Shown here: one piece after another, positions 7,789 to 15,323 of the stretch | Layout: each line of letters begins with the position of its first letter | Numbering within the stretch: position 1 is the stretch's first letter | Assembly (NCBI GenBank): GCA_002493965.1 | Contig: DLAP01000056.1 | Span: forward strand, 1-42,134 | Direction: 5' to 3' | DNA from: Clostridiales bacterium UBA7044 | Lineage (GTDB): Bacteria > Bacillota > Clostridia > Oscillospirales > Oscillospiraceae | Length of the DNA: 42,134 bases | Translations under genes and position numbers: made by a program | The notes under the pieces: model-generated | Told to the model about the DNA's origin: nothing | What the model saw: only the letters and a program-made list of their open reading frames with translations | Database searches by the model: none

Positions 7789-8783
7789 CCCGTGGGAATG
7801 AAAATCTCCGTGTATTTGTCTACGGCGTAGTTGTCCGTCATACCGGCGATGTAATCGCACACCGTCCGCTCCATGCCGTCAAAGGACATCTGGGGCTGGA
7901 AATCGTCCGGCAGGGCCTCCGGATGATGGACGTAATAGTCAAACAGACGGCACAGCATTTCCTTGGCCTTCCCTTCCTCTCCTTTGGCAACGGGGTTGCG
8001 GTAGACATGGGCGAACATAAAGGCCCGTAAATCCTTCAGCGCCTTTTCCACTTCAGGGGACAGGCAAACCGTATCCGCCTGGGAAGAGGCCTGGATTACA
8101 TCTGTCACCAGGGTATTAATCCGGCTGCTGTGGTCGTGGCCCAGAATGTCCGAAATCGACTGCGGAATATCGTCGTTCGTCAGGATTCCCGCCCGGATGG
8201 CGTCGTCAATGTCGTGGTTCACATAGGCAATCTGGTCGGAGCGGCGGACAATGGTTCCTTCCAATGTACTGGGCCAGGTAGCACCCGTGTGGCACAGAAT
8301 TCCGTCCCGAACCTCGTATGTCAGATTCAATCCCTGGCCGTCCTTTTCCAGGTAGTCCACCGCCCGCAGGCTCTGCTCATTGTGGCAGAAGGGCTTTCCC
8401 AGGCACTGGGTCAGGGCAGCCTCTCCCGCGTGACCAAAGGGGGTGTGGCCTAAGTCATGGCCCATGGCAATGGCCTCTGCCAGGTCTTCATTCAGGGCCA
8501 GCGCCCGGGAAATAGTGCTGGCAATTCTTGCCACTTCCAGAGTATGGGTCATCCGGGTCCGGTAGTGATCCCCTTCCGGCCGCAGAAACACCTGGGTCTT
8601 GTGCATCAACCGACGGAAGGACTTGCTATGTACGATCCGGTCAATGTCCCGCTGGTAGCAGGTTCGCACATCCCCCTCCCGAGGTGGTTCCTCCCGGGGC
8701 CTGCCCCGGCTTTCGTCCGCAAAGGATGCCTTGGGGTGCAAGCGCCGATGCTCCTGCCGCTCCAATTCTTCCCGCACTGTCAT
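7770..8783 (-). CDS. dgt: Deoxyguanosinetriphosphate triphosphohydrolase family protein
   Basis: The 337-residue HD-domain protein carries the metal-binding H...HD...D set: H80 in RTRMTHTLEVA, H109-D110 in GHDLGHTPFGHAGE, and a distal aspartate in YVNHDIDDAI. Such enzymes split dNTPs into deoxynucleosides and triphosphate and so shape the dNTP pool; the nucleotide preference of short Dgt-like proteins varies, so dGTP specificity is not certain. The start overlaps the yigZ stop as ATGA. The dnaG promoter is embedded in its 3' end, so dgt lies at the end of the hflX unit and may also read through into dnaG. Confidence 0.92.
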   Translation of the reverse strand: MTVREELERQEHRRLHPKASFADESRGRPREEPPREGDVRTCYQRDIDRIVHSKSFRRLMHKTQVFLRPEGDHYRTRMTHTLEVARIASTISRALALNEDLAEAIAMGHDLGHTPFGHAGEAALTQCLGKPFCHNEQSLRAVDYLEKDGQGLNLTYEVRDGILCHTGATWPSTLEGTIVRRSDQIAYVNHDIDDAIRAGILTNDDIPQSISDILGHDHSSRINTLVTDVIQASSQADTVCLSPEVEKALKDLRAFMFAHVYRNPVAKGEEGKAKEMLCRLFDYYVHHPEALPDDFQPQMSFDGMERTVCDYIAGMTDNYAVDKYTEIFIPTGWQVRG

Positions 8784-9433
8784 TGCGTCTCCCCCTTTTG
8801 CGTCACCGGAAAGGCCCGGTACTCCTGTCCCAATTCCATAGCCTCCACTGTGCCCGCCGTCATATCGGTGAGGCGATCCAGAAATGCCTGGGTCTTAACT
8901 TCCGGAAACAGCAGCTCCAGCTCCACCTCGGTCCCAAAGTCCGTCTGCCGAATGATGCCGTCAAATTTCTCAATTTCCAGCTTCACCCGCTCATAGTAGG
9001 GATAGGGGCAGGGCAAATACAGCGCTGTCCACACCCGCTTCATGGACTTCCCGGCGGCGTCCACGGCGATTTTCGCGCCTTTCGTATAGGCCCGCACCAG
9101 GCCCCCGGTGCCAAGGAGAATACCCCCAAAGTACCGGGTCACTACGCACACCACATTATATAGTCCCTCCCGCTGTAAAACCTGCAAGATGGGCATTCCC
9201 GCCGTACCTCCCGGCTCCCCGTCGTCGGAAAAGCGAACAGCTCCGTCCCGGAGGATATAGGCCCAACAGTTATGGGTAGCGTCATAGTGCTTTTTCTTCA
9301 TCTCCTGAATTCTCGTCAGGGCCTCTTCTTCGCTTTCCACCGGCCAGGTCCGGCCGATAAAACGAGATTTTTTCTCTGTAAATTCATCCTCGCCGAACCC
9401 TGTCGGCACCAGATATTCTTCCAGGGGGCTCAC
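8780..9433 (-). CDS. YigZ/IMPACT (UPF0029) family protein
   Basis: The 217-residue product has the KKSRFIGR opening, the AYILRDGAVRFSDDGEPGGTAG segment and the VVTRYFGGILLGTGGLVRAY core that define YigZ/IMPACT proteins, with the UPF0029 C-terminal domain following. Eukaryotic IMPACT regulates the eIF2-kinase activator GCN1, but the bacterial role is unproven. The start is GTG at 9433, inside the hflX stop codon (GTGA); the upstream sequence AAGGGA is very close, so translation probably depends on coupling to hflX. The next gene, dgt, is coupled the same way. Confidence 0.9.
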   Translation of the reverse strand: MSPLEEYLVPTGFGEDEFTEKKSRFIGRTWPVESEEEALTRIQEMKKKHYDATHNCWAYILRDGAVRFSDDGEPGGTAGMPILQVLQREGLYNVVCVVTRYFGGILLGTGGLVRAYTKGAKIAVDAAGKSMKRVWTALYLPCPYPYYERVKLEIEKFDGIIRQTDFGTEVELELLFPEVKTQAFLDRLTDMTAGTVEAMELGQEYRAFPVTQKGETQ

Positions 9434-10695
9434 TCCCTTACGATAAATTCTCTCAGTCTGCCGTACAGAATCTCGTCCAGAACCGCTTCTACTTCAATAC
9501 CCTCGCCGGTGTAGTCCACCTTCAGGATTTTCGCCCCGTCGTGGAGGGTCTCCACCAGTCCGCCCTGGGCATAGGGAAGCCGGAGAAGGACCTGGTGCCG
9601 GGCGTGGCCCAGGCTCTTTTCAATGGCACTCAGCAGCCCGTCCATATTCTTTCCGGACCTTGCGGAAATGGCTACCACATTTTCTCCTACCGGGATATCT
9701 TCCGGCGACACCAAATCCACCTTGTTATAGCACTGCAAAACTGGCGTCCCAGGCTTTGACAGCTGGGCAATCAGCTTTTCCACCACAGCAATGTGTTCCT
9801 CCCGGTTTTCGTCGGAGGCGTCAATGACATGAAGCAGCAGGTCTGCGTATTCCAGTTCCTCCAGCGTTGCCCGGAAGGCGCTGACCAGGTGGTGGGGAAG
9901 CTTGGCGATAAAGCCCACGGTATCAGACAGGATCACATCCAGGTTATCGGAAACCGTCAAGAGCCTGGAAGTGGTGTCCAGGGTATCAAAAAGCCGGTTG
10001 TTGGCCGGGATGCCCGCCCCGGTCAGCTGATTTAACAGGGTGGATTTTCCGGCGTTGGTGTAGCCCACGATGGCCACCACCGGAACGGAATTTTTCATTC
10101 GCCGCTCCCGCTGGACTCCCCGGACCTTCCGCACCTGCTCCAGCTCCTCTTCCAGCTTATTGATCCGCTCCCGAATATGGCGGCGGTCCGACTCTAACTT
10201 TGTCTCGCCAGGGCCACGGGTGCCGATGCCGCCACCCTGCCGGGACAGGCTGGTACCCATGCCGGAGAGCCTGGGCAGCAGGTATTTGTACTGGGCCAGC
10301 TCCACCTGGAGGCGGCCTTCCTTGGTCTTGGCACGCTGGGCGAAAATGTCCAGGATCAGGGCGCTGCGGTCGATCACCGGCACCCCGATAATCTCCTCCA
10401 AGGCCCGGATATTGCCAGGGGACAGTTCGTTATCGAAAATCACCATGGTGGATTCTGTGGCTTCCACCAGCATTTTCACTTCCATGGCCTTTCCCTCGCC
10501 GATAAAGCTGTGGGAATCGGGGGTATGGCGATTTTGGAGCACCTTGCCGGTGCAGAAGCCCCCGGCGGTTTCCAGCAGGGCGTCCAGTTCTTCCAAGGTT
10601 TCCTCGGTAGCGGTTTGCTCTTTTGTAAACAGGTCCGCGTTCAGTCCCACCAGCACTGCCCGCTCCTGGGTTTGCTTTTCGAAATTTCCTTCCAT
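9430..10695 (-). CDS. hflX: GTPase HflX
   Basis: The 421-residue GTPase has the HflX N-terminal domain with the glycine-rich linker (GMGTSLSRQGGGIGTRGPGE), which is the HflX signature, followed by the G domain with G1 GYTNAGKST, G3 DTVGFI and G4 NKVD. HflX splits stalled or heat-damaged 70S ribosomes. The ATG at 10695 has GGAGG about six bases upstream. It heads the hflX-yigZ-dgt unit, in which all junctions are four-base overlaps. A clear extended -10 promoter lies 42 bases upstream. Confidence 0.96.
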   Translation of the reverse strand: MEGNFEKQTQERAVLVGLNADLFTKEQTATEETLEELDALLETAGGFCTGKVLQNRHTPDSHSFIGEGKAMEVKMLVEATESTMVIFDNELSPGNIRALEEIIGVPVIDRSALILDIFAQRAKTKEGRLQVELAQYKYLLPRLSGMGTSLSRQGGGIGTRGPGETKLESDRRHIRERINKLEEELEQVRKVRGVQRERRMKNSVPVVAIVGYTNAGKSTLLNQLTGAGIPANNRLFDTLDTTSRLLTVSDNLDVILSDTVGFIAKLPHHLVSAFRATLEELEYADLLLHVIDASDENREEHIAVVEKLIAQLSKPGTPVLQCYNKVDLVSPEDIPVGENVVAISARSGKNMDGLLSAIEKSLGHARHQVLLRLPYAQGGLVETLHDGAKILKVDYTGEGIEVEAVLDEILYGRLREFIVRE

Positions 10696-10736
10696 TCTTC
10701 CTCCATTGCCCCATATGGGCTTTCTCTTGTATTAAT

Positions 10737-10765
10737 AGTATACCATAGCCTGATGTGAGTAACAA
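10737..10765 (-). promoter_or_regulatory. Promoter of the hflX-yigZ-dgt operon
   Basis: TTGTTA (10760-10765), 17 bases, TATACT (10737-10742) on the minus strand, with TGG immediately before the -10. A palindrome CCCATATGGG at 10710-10719 lies in the leader. Confidence 0.75.
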
Positions 10766-10801
10766 TCATTTTCCTGTGAATTTTTCAAAAACAGGCAAAG
10801 A

Positions 10802-10833
10802 AAAATCCGCACTACGAAACCGTAGTGCGGATT
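10802..10833 (-). terminator. Terminator of rpmE
   Basis: Perfect hairpin AATCCGCACTACG / CGTAGTGCGGATT with a four-base loop, followed by TTTTTC on the minus strand, about ten bases after the rpmE stop codon. Confidence 0.88.
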
Positions 10834-10844
10834 GTGTGTTTCTC

Positions 10845-11045
10845 TTACTTCAGGCCAAAACGCTTGTTGAAGCGATCAACACGTCCACCGGTGTCAACCA
10901 GCTTCTGCTTGCCGGTATAGAAAGGGTGGCACTTGGAGCAGATTTCAACACGAATGTCCTTCTTGGTAGAACCAGTGGTAAAGACATTGCCGCAGGCACA
11001 GCGGATCGTGGTCTGTTCGTACTTGGGATGGATACCTTCCTTCAT
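10845..11045 (-). CDS. rpmE: 50S ribosomal protein L31
   Basis: The 66-residue protein begins MKEGIHPKYEQTTIRCACGN, typical of L31. CxC (C16, C18) and CxxC (C36, C39) form the zinc site, so this is the zinc-containing C+ form rather than the zinc-free paralogue made under zinc starvation. An in-frame GTG three codons earlier is less likely because the GAGG site is eight bases from the ATG at 11045. The gene is monocistronic with its own promoter and terminator. Its leader contains a small hairpin (AGGGC ATAATA GCCCT at 11073-11088 on the plus strand). Confidence 0.95.
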   Translation of the reverse strand: MKEGIHPKYEQTTIRCACGNVFTTGSTKKDIRVEICSKCHPFYTGKQKLVDTGGRVDRFNKRFGLK

Positions 11046-11111
11046 TTCGTTCACCTCTTTCTTATCAGTTAAAGGGCATAATAGCCCTAAGCAATCTTTA
11101 ATCGCCCGGAT

Positions 11112-11140
11112 ATCATATCACAGGCTGCCGAAAAAAGCAA
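11112..11140 (-). promoter_or_regulatory. Promoter of rpmE
   Basis: TTGCTT (11135-11140), 17 bases, TATGAT (11112-11117) on the minus strand. It gives a leader of about 60 bases. Confidence 0.7.
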
Positions 11141-11188
11141 GTGTTTTTTTCATTATTTTACGTTTTCCCTTTTTTCTCAGGTTGTCGG

Positions 11189-11217
11189 TTTACTTTTTCG
11201 ATAAACTATGGTAGAAT
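11189..11217 (+). promoter_or_regulatory. Promoter of the Spx/ArsC-like gene
   Basis: TTTACT (11189-11194), 17 bases, TAGAAT (11212-11217), with TGG ahead of the -10 as an extended element. The resulting leader is about 85 bases; no fold was recognised in it. It diverges from the rpmE promoter. Confidence 0.6.
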
Positions 11218-11308
11218 ATTGGAAACAATTTAAAAATCGGCTTTTGAAAGCGGGACGATTGCCTCGCTGCCATCCGCCCACAACACCCGAAATGACAGGA
11301 GAATGATC

Positions 11309-11659
11309 ATGCTGATTCTGGAATATCCCCCCTGCTCCACCTGCAAAAAGGCCAAAGCCTGGCTGGATAGCCACGGCGTCAGCTACGAGACCCGACACAT
11401 CAAAGACGAAAACCCCAGCTTCGAAGAGCTGAAGCAGTGGTATGAGGCAAGTGGTTTGCCTCTGAAAAAGTTTTTCAACACCAGCGGCTTGCAGTATAAG
11501 GCCCTTGGCCTGAAGGACAAACTTCCCACTATGTCAGAAGACAACCAGCTTCATCTTCTGGCCACCGATGGAATGCTCGTCAAGCGTCCCCTGGTAATTG
11601 CGGACGGAAAGATCCTCACCGGTTTCCGGGAGAAGGAATGGGAACAAGCCCTGCTGTAA
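11309..11659 (+). CDS. Spx/MgsR/ArsC-family thioredoxin-fold protein
   Basis: The 116-residue protein opens with LILEYPPCSTCKKAKAWLD, with CxxC at residues 9-12, and has the KRPLVI segment of the ArsC/Spx fold. Spx proteins bind the RNA polymerase alpha subunit and redirect transcription under thiol stress; close relatives act as thiol-dependent reductases. The residues here fit the YffB/Spx-like group generally, and I cannot choose between regulator and enzyme. Two ATGs are in frame: 11303 is one base after AGGAGA, too close, while 11309 is seven bases from AGGAG, so 11309 is the start. It is one of two plus-strand genes in the window and has its own promoter. Confidence 0.88.
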   Translation: MLILEYPPCSTCKKAKAWLDSHGVSYETRHIKDENPSFEELKQWYEASGLPLKKFFNTSGLQYKALGLKDKLPTMSEDNQLHLLATDGMLVKRPLVIADGKILTGFREKEWEQALL

Positions 11660-11663
11660 AAGC

Positions 11664-11699
11664 AATGCCCCGCTGTACCATGCATACAGCGGGGCATTC
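11664..11699 (+). terminator. Hairpin after the Spx/ArsC-like gene
   Basis: A strong stem, ATGCCCCGCTGT / ACAGCGGGGCAT, begins a few bases after the stop codon at 11659. The T run after it is short (TTCCGTTTG), so termination may rely partly on the second hairpin at 11706-11741. Confidence 0.6.
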
Positions 11700-11705
11700 C
11701 GTTTG

Positions 11706-11741
11706 TCAAAGAACCGACTGCAAAAGCAGTCGGTTCTTTTG
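11706..11741. terminator. Bidirectional terminator between the convergent genes
   Basis: Hairpin AAAGAACCGACTGC / GCAGTCGGTTCTTT with loop AAAA, with T-rich flanks in both directions. It serves the plus-strand Spx-like gene and the minus-strand CD1247-like gene, whose stop is at 11749. Confidence 0.85.
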
Positions 11742-11748
11742 ATTGGTA

Positions 11749-12216
11749 TTACTCATCGTCTTCCAGAGAGAACTCCAGGGTTTCGCCGCAGTTGGGGCAG
11801 ACGATACTTCCCTTCTCCAGGGTCTCCTCATCGAAGTCGATGATTTCACCGCAGCCGCACTCTACCTCGTAGATGGTGGAATCCTCATCTCCGAAGTCGA
11901 AGCCCTCCTCGGGATCCTCCTCGTCCTCATCCGGCTCGGAGAAGTCCCAGACGTCGTCATCGTCCTCCTCATCCTCGTCATCCCAGTCCTCATCCTCGTC
12001 CAGGATGTAGTCCTCAATGGCGTCCAGGTCGTCCTCGATCTCGTCCAGTTCGTCGGACATGGCAATGGTGGTCTCCTCAATGTCCGTAACCCGCTTGGTC
12101 ACGTCACCCAGCAAATCCACAATGGCGGCAATCATCTTGCCCTCGTCGGACTCGGTGTTCAGCTTCAGGCCATCCATCAGGCCCTTCAAATACGCGGACT
12201 TTTCAGAAATCGTCAT
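11749..12216 (-). CDS. CD1247 N-terminal domain-like protein with acidic linker and zinc ribbon
   Basis: The 155-residue protein has three parts. Residues 1-65 are helical (SAYLKGLMDGLKLN, then a likely coiled coil) and match the CD1247 N-terminal domain found in Clostridia. Residues 66-113 are an extremely acidic, low-complexity stretch of D and E. Residues 114-146 form a zinc ribbon with CGC at 120-122 and CPNC at 140-143. No catalytic residues are visible. It lies 29 bases after efp, and probably shares its transcript. The arrangement resembles RNA polymerase delta-type proteins (folded N-terminus plus acidic tail) in outline only; function is unknown. Confidence 0.8.
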   Translation of the reverse strand: MTISEKSAYLKGLMDGLKLNTESDEGKMIAAIVDLLGDVTKRVTDIEETTIAMSDELDEIEDDLDAIEDYILDEDEDWDDEDEEDDDDVWDFSEPDEDEEDPEEGFDFGDEDSTIYEVECGCGEIIDFDEETLEKGSIVCPNCGETLEFSLEDDE

Positions 12217-12245
12217 AGTAACGCCTCCTTTTCAGGCCAGGCGAA

Positions 12246-12809
12246 TCAGGCCTTGGAGCGGCCCAGATATTCGCCGGTACGGGTGTCGATCTGGATCTTG
12301 TCGCCTTCGTTGATAAAGAGAGGCACCTTCACATCGGCGCCGGTTTCCACGGTGGCAGGCTTGGTGACGTTGGTTGCGGTGTTGCCGGCAAAGCCAGGTT
12401 CCGTCTTCGTGACCACCAGGTCCACAAAGTTGGGCACTTCCACGCCGAAGACCTTGCCCTTGTAGCTCATAATGGTGCAGACATCGTTTTCCTTCACGAA
12501 CTTGAAGGAGTCGTCCAGATTGGCTCCGTCAATAGGCTCCAGCTCATAGGTCTCGGGATCCATGAAGTAGTACAGGGAACCGTCGTTGTAGCTGTACTCC
12601 ATCTTCTTTCTCTCAATATAGGCAGTGGGAAACTTGGCAGAGGGGTTGAGGCTGGTTTCGGTCACACCGCCGGTGATGACATTGCGCATCTTCACACGGA
12701 CAAAAGCCGCGCCCTTACCGGGCTTTACGTGCTGGAACTCGATAACCTGCATGACCTTGCCGTCCATCTCGAAGGTAATGCCGTTTCTAATATCGCCTGC
12801 AGAAATCAT
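12246..12809 (-). CDS. efp: Elongation factor P
   Basis: The 187-residue factor has the three EF-P beta-barrel domains. It relieves ribosome stalling at polyproline stretches by binding between P and E sites. The conserved PGKG loop is at 30-33, with K32 the residue modified in many species; no dedicated modification gene (epmA, ymfI-like) is in the window. The ATG is preceded by AGGAGG. The neighbouring pepP-like aminopeptidase gene is upstream, an arrangement common in Firmicutes, but there is an extra promoter-like sequence between them. Confidence 0.97.
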   Translation of the reverse strand: MISAGDIRNGITFEMDGKVMQVIEFQHVKPGKGAAFVRVKMRNVITGGVTETSLNPSAKFPTAYIERKKMEYSYNDGSLYYFMDPETYELEPIDGANLDDSFKFVKENDVCTIMSYKGKVFGVEVPNFVDLVVTKTEPGFAGNTATNVTKPATVETGADVKVPLFINEGDKIQIDTRTGEYLGRSKA

Positions 12810-12872
12810 TTCTTTATCCTCCTATGGTACCTCCCATTCCGGGAGACATTTTTTGCAAACTTTACCTCTTAT

Positions 12873-12901
12873 AGTTTATCGCAAATTCCGGAAATATGCA
12901 A
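12873..12901 (-). promoter_or_regulatory. Probable promoter of efp
   Basis: TTGCAT (12896-12901), 17 bases, TAAACT (12873-12878) on the minus strand, in the 110-base gap after the aminopeptidase gene. The leader holds a small hairpin (CTCCC / GGGAG at 12832-12846) just ahead of the ribosome binding site. Confidence 0.55.
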
Positions 12902-12919
12902 TAGCAATCTGGAAAAAAT

Positions 12920-13984
12920 TTAGACAATAATCAGGTTCTTGGGGCTGCCCGTAATGTCGATATTCCCATCCTCCGTCAGGATGGTCACATCCTCGATCCG
13001 CACGCCGAACTTACCAGGCAGGTAAATGCCGGGTTCCGCAGAGCATACCGCGTGCACAGGCATGGGCTTGTCGTTGCGGGTGTTCAGATTGGGCGCCTCG
13101 TGGATTTCCAGCCCTAAGCTGTGGCCGTAGCCATGGCCAAAGTACTCGCCGTAGCCCGCGTCGGTAATCACCTTCCGGGCAATACCGTCGATGTCGCGGC
13201 CTACAACCCCGGCTTTGGTGGCGGCGATAGCCTTGGTCTGAGCCTCCAGCACCACGCTGTAGACCTTCTTCATTTCCTCGGTGGCGTAGCCCACGGCCAC
13301 GGTGCGGGTCATGTCGGAGCAGTAACCCATGTAGGAAGCGCCAAAGTCCATAGTGACAAAATCACCCGCCTGAATTTTCCGCTCCCCGGCCACACCGTGA
13401 GGCATACTGGTGTTGGGGCCGGAAACCACGATGGGATCAAAGGCCAGGCCCGTGCCGCCGTTTTTGTACATACAGTAGATCAGCTCCGCCTGGAGCTCCA
13501 GTTCCGTCATGCCCACCTGGATCCGGGTCAGCACCTCGGCGAAGGCCTTGTCTGTGATCTCCTGGGCCTTCTTCATCAGATCCAACTCCCATTGCTCCTT
13601 TTGTGCCCGGAAGCCGTAAATCTTCTCGTTGAAGGGTGTGAGCTTCGCGTTCAGCTTCTTCTCATATTCCTGGAGCTCTCCGGCGGTGAGATAGGCTTCC
13701 TCGTAGCCCAGGTTGGTGATGCCGAAGTCCGCGATGGCTTCGTTGATACGCTGAATGAAGCCAATCTTTCCGTCGATGGGCAGCACTTCGAAACCCTGGA
13801 TGCTGTTACATGCAGACTCAATGTACCGGCTGTCCGTAAAATAGCGGCTTCCCTTTTTGCTGACCACGGCCACGGCCTCGGCGATGTCAAATTCCGCGCC
13901 GTAGTGGCGGCTATAGCGGCTGGTCAGCAGCAGGCCGTCCACTTCCCCGGTGAGCAGGGACTGGTACTTTTCAATGTTTCTCAT
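12920..13984 (-). CDS. M24 family Xaa-Pro aminopeptidase
   Basis: The 354-residue metallopeptidase has the N-terminal creatinase-like domain (1-125) and a C-terminal pita-bread domain with all five dimetal ligands: D213 and D224 (MDFGASYMGYCSDMTRT), H288 (GHGYGHSLGLEIHE), E317 (SAEPGIY) and E331 (IEDV). It should remove N-terminal residues preceding proline from cytosolic peptides. The length matches the short Firmicute form placed next to efp. The ATG overlaps the yqeG stop by four bases, so the pair is coupled and driven from the promoter at 14542-14570. Confidence 0.94.
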   Translation of the reverse strand: MRNIEKYQSLLTGEVDGLLLTSRYSRHYGAEFDIAEAVAVVSKKGSRYFTDSRYIESACNSIQGFEVLPIDGKIGFIQRINEAIADFGITNLGYEEAYLTAGELQEYEKKLNAKLTPFNEKIYGFRAQKEQWELDLMKKAQEITDKAFAEVLTRIQVGMTELELQAELIYCMYKNGGTGLAFDPIVVSGPNTSMPHGVAGERKIQAGDFVTMDFGASYMGYCSDMTRTVAVGYATEEMKKVYSVVLEAQTKAIAATKAGVVGRDIDGIARKVITDAGYGEYFGHGYGHSLGLEIHEAPNLNTRNDKPMPVHAVCSAEPGIYLPGKFGVRIEDVTILTEDGNIDITGSPKNLIIV

Positions 13985-14484
13985 TTTGTTATCCTCCTGT
14001 TTCTTGCGATGAAAATAAATGGCAGTTCCAGCACATGACGTGCTTTCAGCCAGAAATTATGATTGTCAATAGCCTTTATTAAGATAGGCAGCACACCGCA
14101 GCCGTTTGCCCCCAAGGTGTCCGTATAAATCTGATCCCCCACCAGAGCCGCATGGTCAGCCGGGACGCCGTATTTTTGCAGGCACTCCCGAATACCTTTG
14201 GAAAAAGGTTTTTTTGCGTGGGTGATGCAGTCTAAGCCCCGGGCACGACAGAATACCTTCACCCGGTCCTTATGGCTGTTGGAAACCACACACAGCTGGA
14301 TAGGAGACGCCTGCATGGCGCTCAGCCACTCTTCCATTTCCTTAGTAGGCACGTCGGTGGTATAGGGCACGATGGTATTGTCAAAGTCCAGCATCAGCAG
14401 GCGGATGCCGTGCTCCTGTAAAAGCTCCGGTGTCAGGTCTGTGAGGCTGTCCGTCATGATACCGGGCAGAGGGGAAAAGGGCAT
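13981..14484 (-). CDS. YqeG family HAD-IIIA phosphatase
   Basis: The 167-residue protein has the HAD motif I DFDNTIVPY near residue 35, motif II serine in CVVSNS, a lysine-containing KPFSKG region, and motif III VGDQIYTDTLGAN. YqeG proteins in Firmicutes dephosphorylate small substrates; in some species a phosphatidylglycerophosphate phosphatase role is discussed, which I do not assert. An upstream in-frame ATG at 14571 would add 29 residues unlike the family, and would precede the promoter. The ATG at 14484 follows GGAG by 11 bases and gives the normal family length. Confidence 0.9.
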   Translation of the reverse strand: MPFSPLPGIMTDSLTDLTPELLQEHGIRLLMLDFDNTIVPYTTDVPTKEMEEWLSAMQASPIQLCVVSNSHKDRVKVFCRARGLDCITHAKKPFSKGIRECLQKYGVPADHAALVGDQIYTDTLGANGCGVLPILIKAIDNHNFWLKARHVLELPFIFIARNRRITK

Positions 14485-14521
14485 ATTGTTTCTCGCTCCT
14501 TCATAGAGTGTGGAAGACGGG

Positions 14522-14537
14522 CGGTATGCCCATACCG
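14522..14537. promoter_or_regulatory. Inverted repeat at the yqeG transcription start, operator-like
   Basis: CGGTATG and CATACCG flank two bases. The repeat covers the predicted start point of the yqeG promoter in the 85-base region shared with the divergent plus-strand gene. Its position suits a repressor site, but no regulator gene is adjacent. Confidence 0.4.
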
Positions 14538-14541
14538 GGAT

Positions 14542-14570
14542 AGTATAGCATAAAAGGAGGAATTTGTCCA
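14542..14570 (-). promoter_or_regulatory. Promoter of yqeG-pepP
   Basis: TGGACA (14565-14570), 17 bases, TATACT (14542-14547) on the minus strand, with TGC before the -10. The -35 overlaps the start codon of the plus-strand gene at 14570. Confidence 0.75.
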
Positions 14571-15280
14571 TGGGGTGTCCTCAATATCTTGCGAAGACAA
14601 AGGCGGAGTTCCGTCTTGAGGACTTTTCTTCCTACCCTTCCGCCTGGATGGCCTGCCACTTTTCCCCTTACGGCACAGGATTAAGCAATCTTCCCCGGAA
14701 GCTTCCACCGGATTCTCTGCTGATGCTGGACGACATCACCCCCATGCACGGCCATGACCCCGGCTTCATCGGGGCACAGCTTCAAAATTATGTGGAAACG
14801 TTCCAGTGCAAAGCCGTCCTTCTGGATTTTCAACGTCCGGGCTATCCGGAATATGCGCCGCTGGTTGCCCACCTTTCCGAAGTTCTGCCCTGTCCCGTAG
14901 GCGTGTCCTCCCTTTATGAGAAAGATTCCAACGTTCCCATACTGCTCCCGCCTCTCCCCTTCTGCACGCCCCTGAAAGCCTACTTAGCAAGCTGGCAGGG
15001 GCGGGAAATCTGGCTGGAAACCGCCCTGGAGGGGGAAACCGTTGTCCTGACGGAGGAAGGCTCCGCTACATCTCCCCTGCCGAGATTTGTGCCTGCGGAA
15101 GACGGATTTTCAGAAGAAGCCCTCCACTGTCATTACAAGGCCGCGGTTTCGGAAGATAAAATTACCTTCACCCTCTGGCGTACCAAAGAGGATGTGGAAG
15201 AACTGCTCACAGAAGCGGAAACTTTCGGCGTCACCCTGGCTGTAGGGCTATACCAACAGTGGAAAGCGCAATCCTCATAA
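14570..15280 (+). CDS. Protein of unknown function
   Basis: This 236-residue protein is not one I recognise. It has no signal peptide, membrane segment or known motif set. A TIM-barrel-like alternation is suggested by LLMLDDITPMHGHDP, AVLLDFQRPGYPEY and CPVGVSSLY, followed by ILLPPLPF and GREIWLETAL; DD and DFQ at strand ends would fit catalytic acids of a glycosidase-like fold, but this is a guess. The chosen ATG is nine bases after GGAGG; a TTG two codons earlier is only three bases from it. The gene is divergent from yqeG and no clear plus-strand promoter is visible. Confidence 0.7.
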   Translation: MGCPQYLAKTKAEFRLEDFSSYPSAWMACHFSPYGTGLSNLPRKLPPDSLLMLDDITPMHGHDPGFIGAQLQNYVETFQCKAVLLDFQRPGYPEYAPLVAHLSEVLPCPVGVSSLYEKDSNVPILLPPLPFCTPLKAYLASWQGREIWLETALEGETVVLTEEGSATSPLPRFVPAEDGFSEEALHCHYKAAVSEDKITFTLWRTKEDVEELLTEAETFGVTLAVGLYQQWKAQSS

Positions 15281-15283
15281 AAA

Positions 15284-15314
15284 TCCGCCCCTTCCCAAAA
15301 TGGGAAAGGGCGGT
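15284..15314. terminator. Hairpin between convergent genes
   Basis: CCGCCCCTTCCC / GGGAAAGGGCGG with an AAAAT loop and one mismatch. On the minus strand it is followed by ATTTTTATG, on the plus strand by only TATTTG, so it mainly serves the minus-strand remnant. Confidence 0.7.
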
Positions 15315-15323
15315 ATTTGCAGG

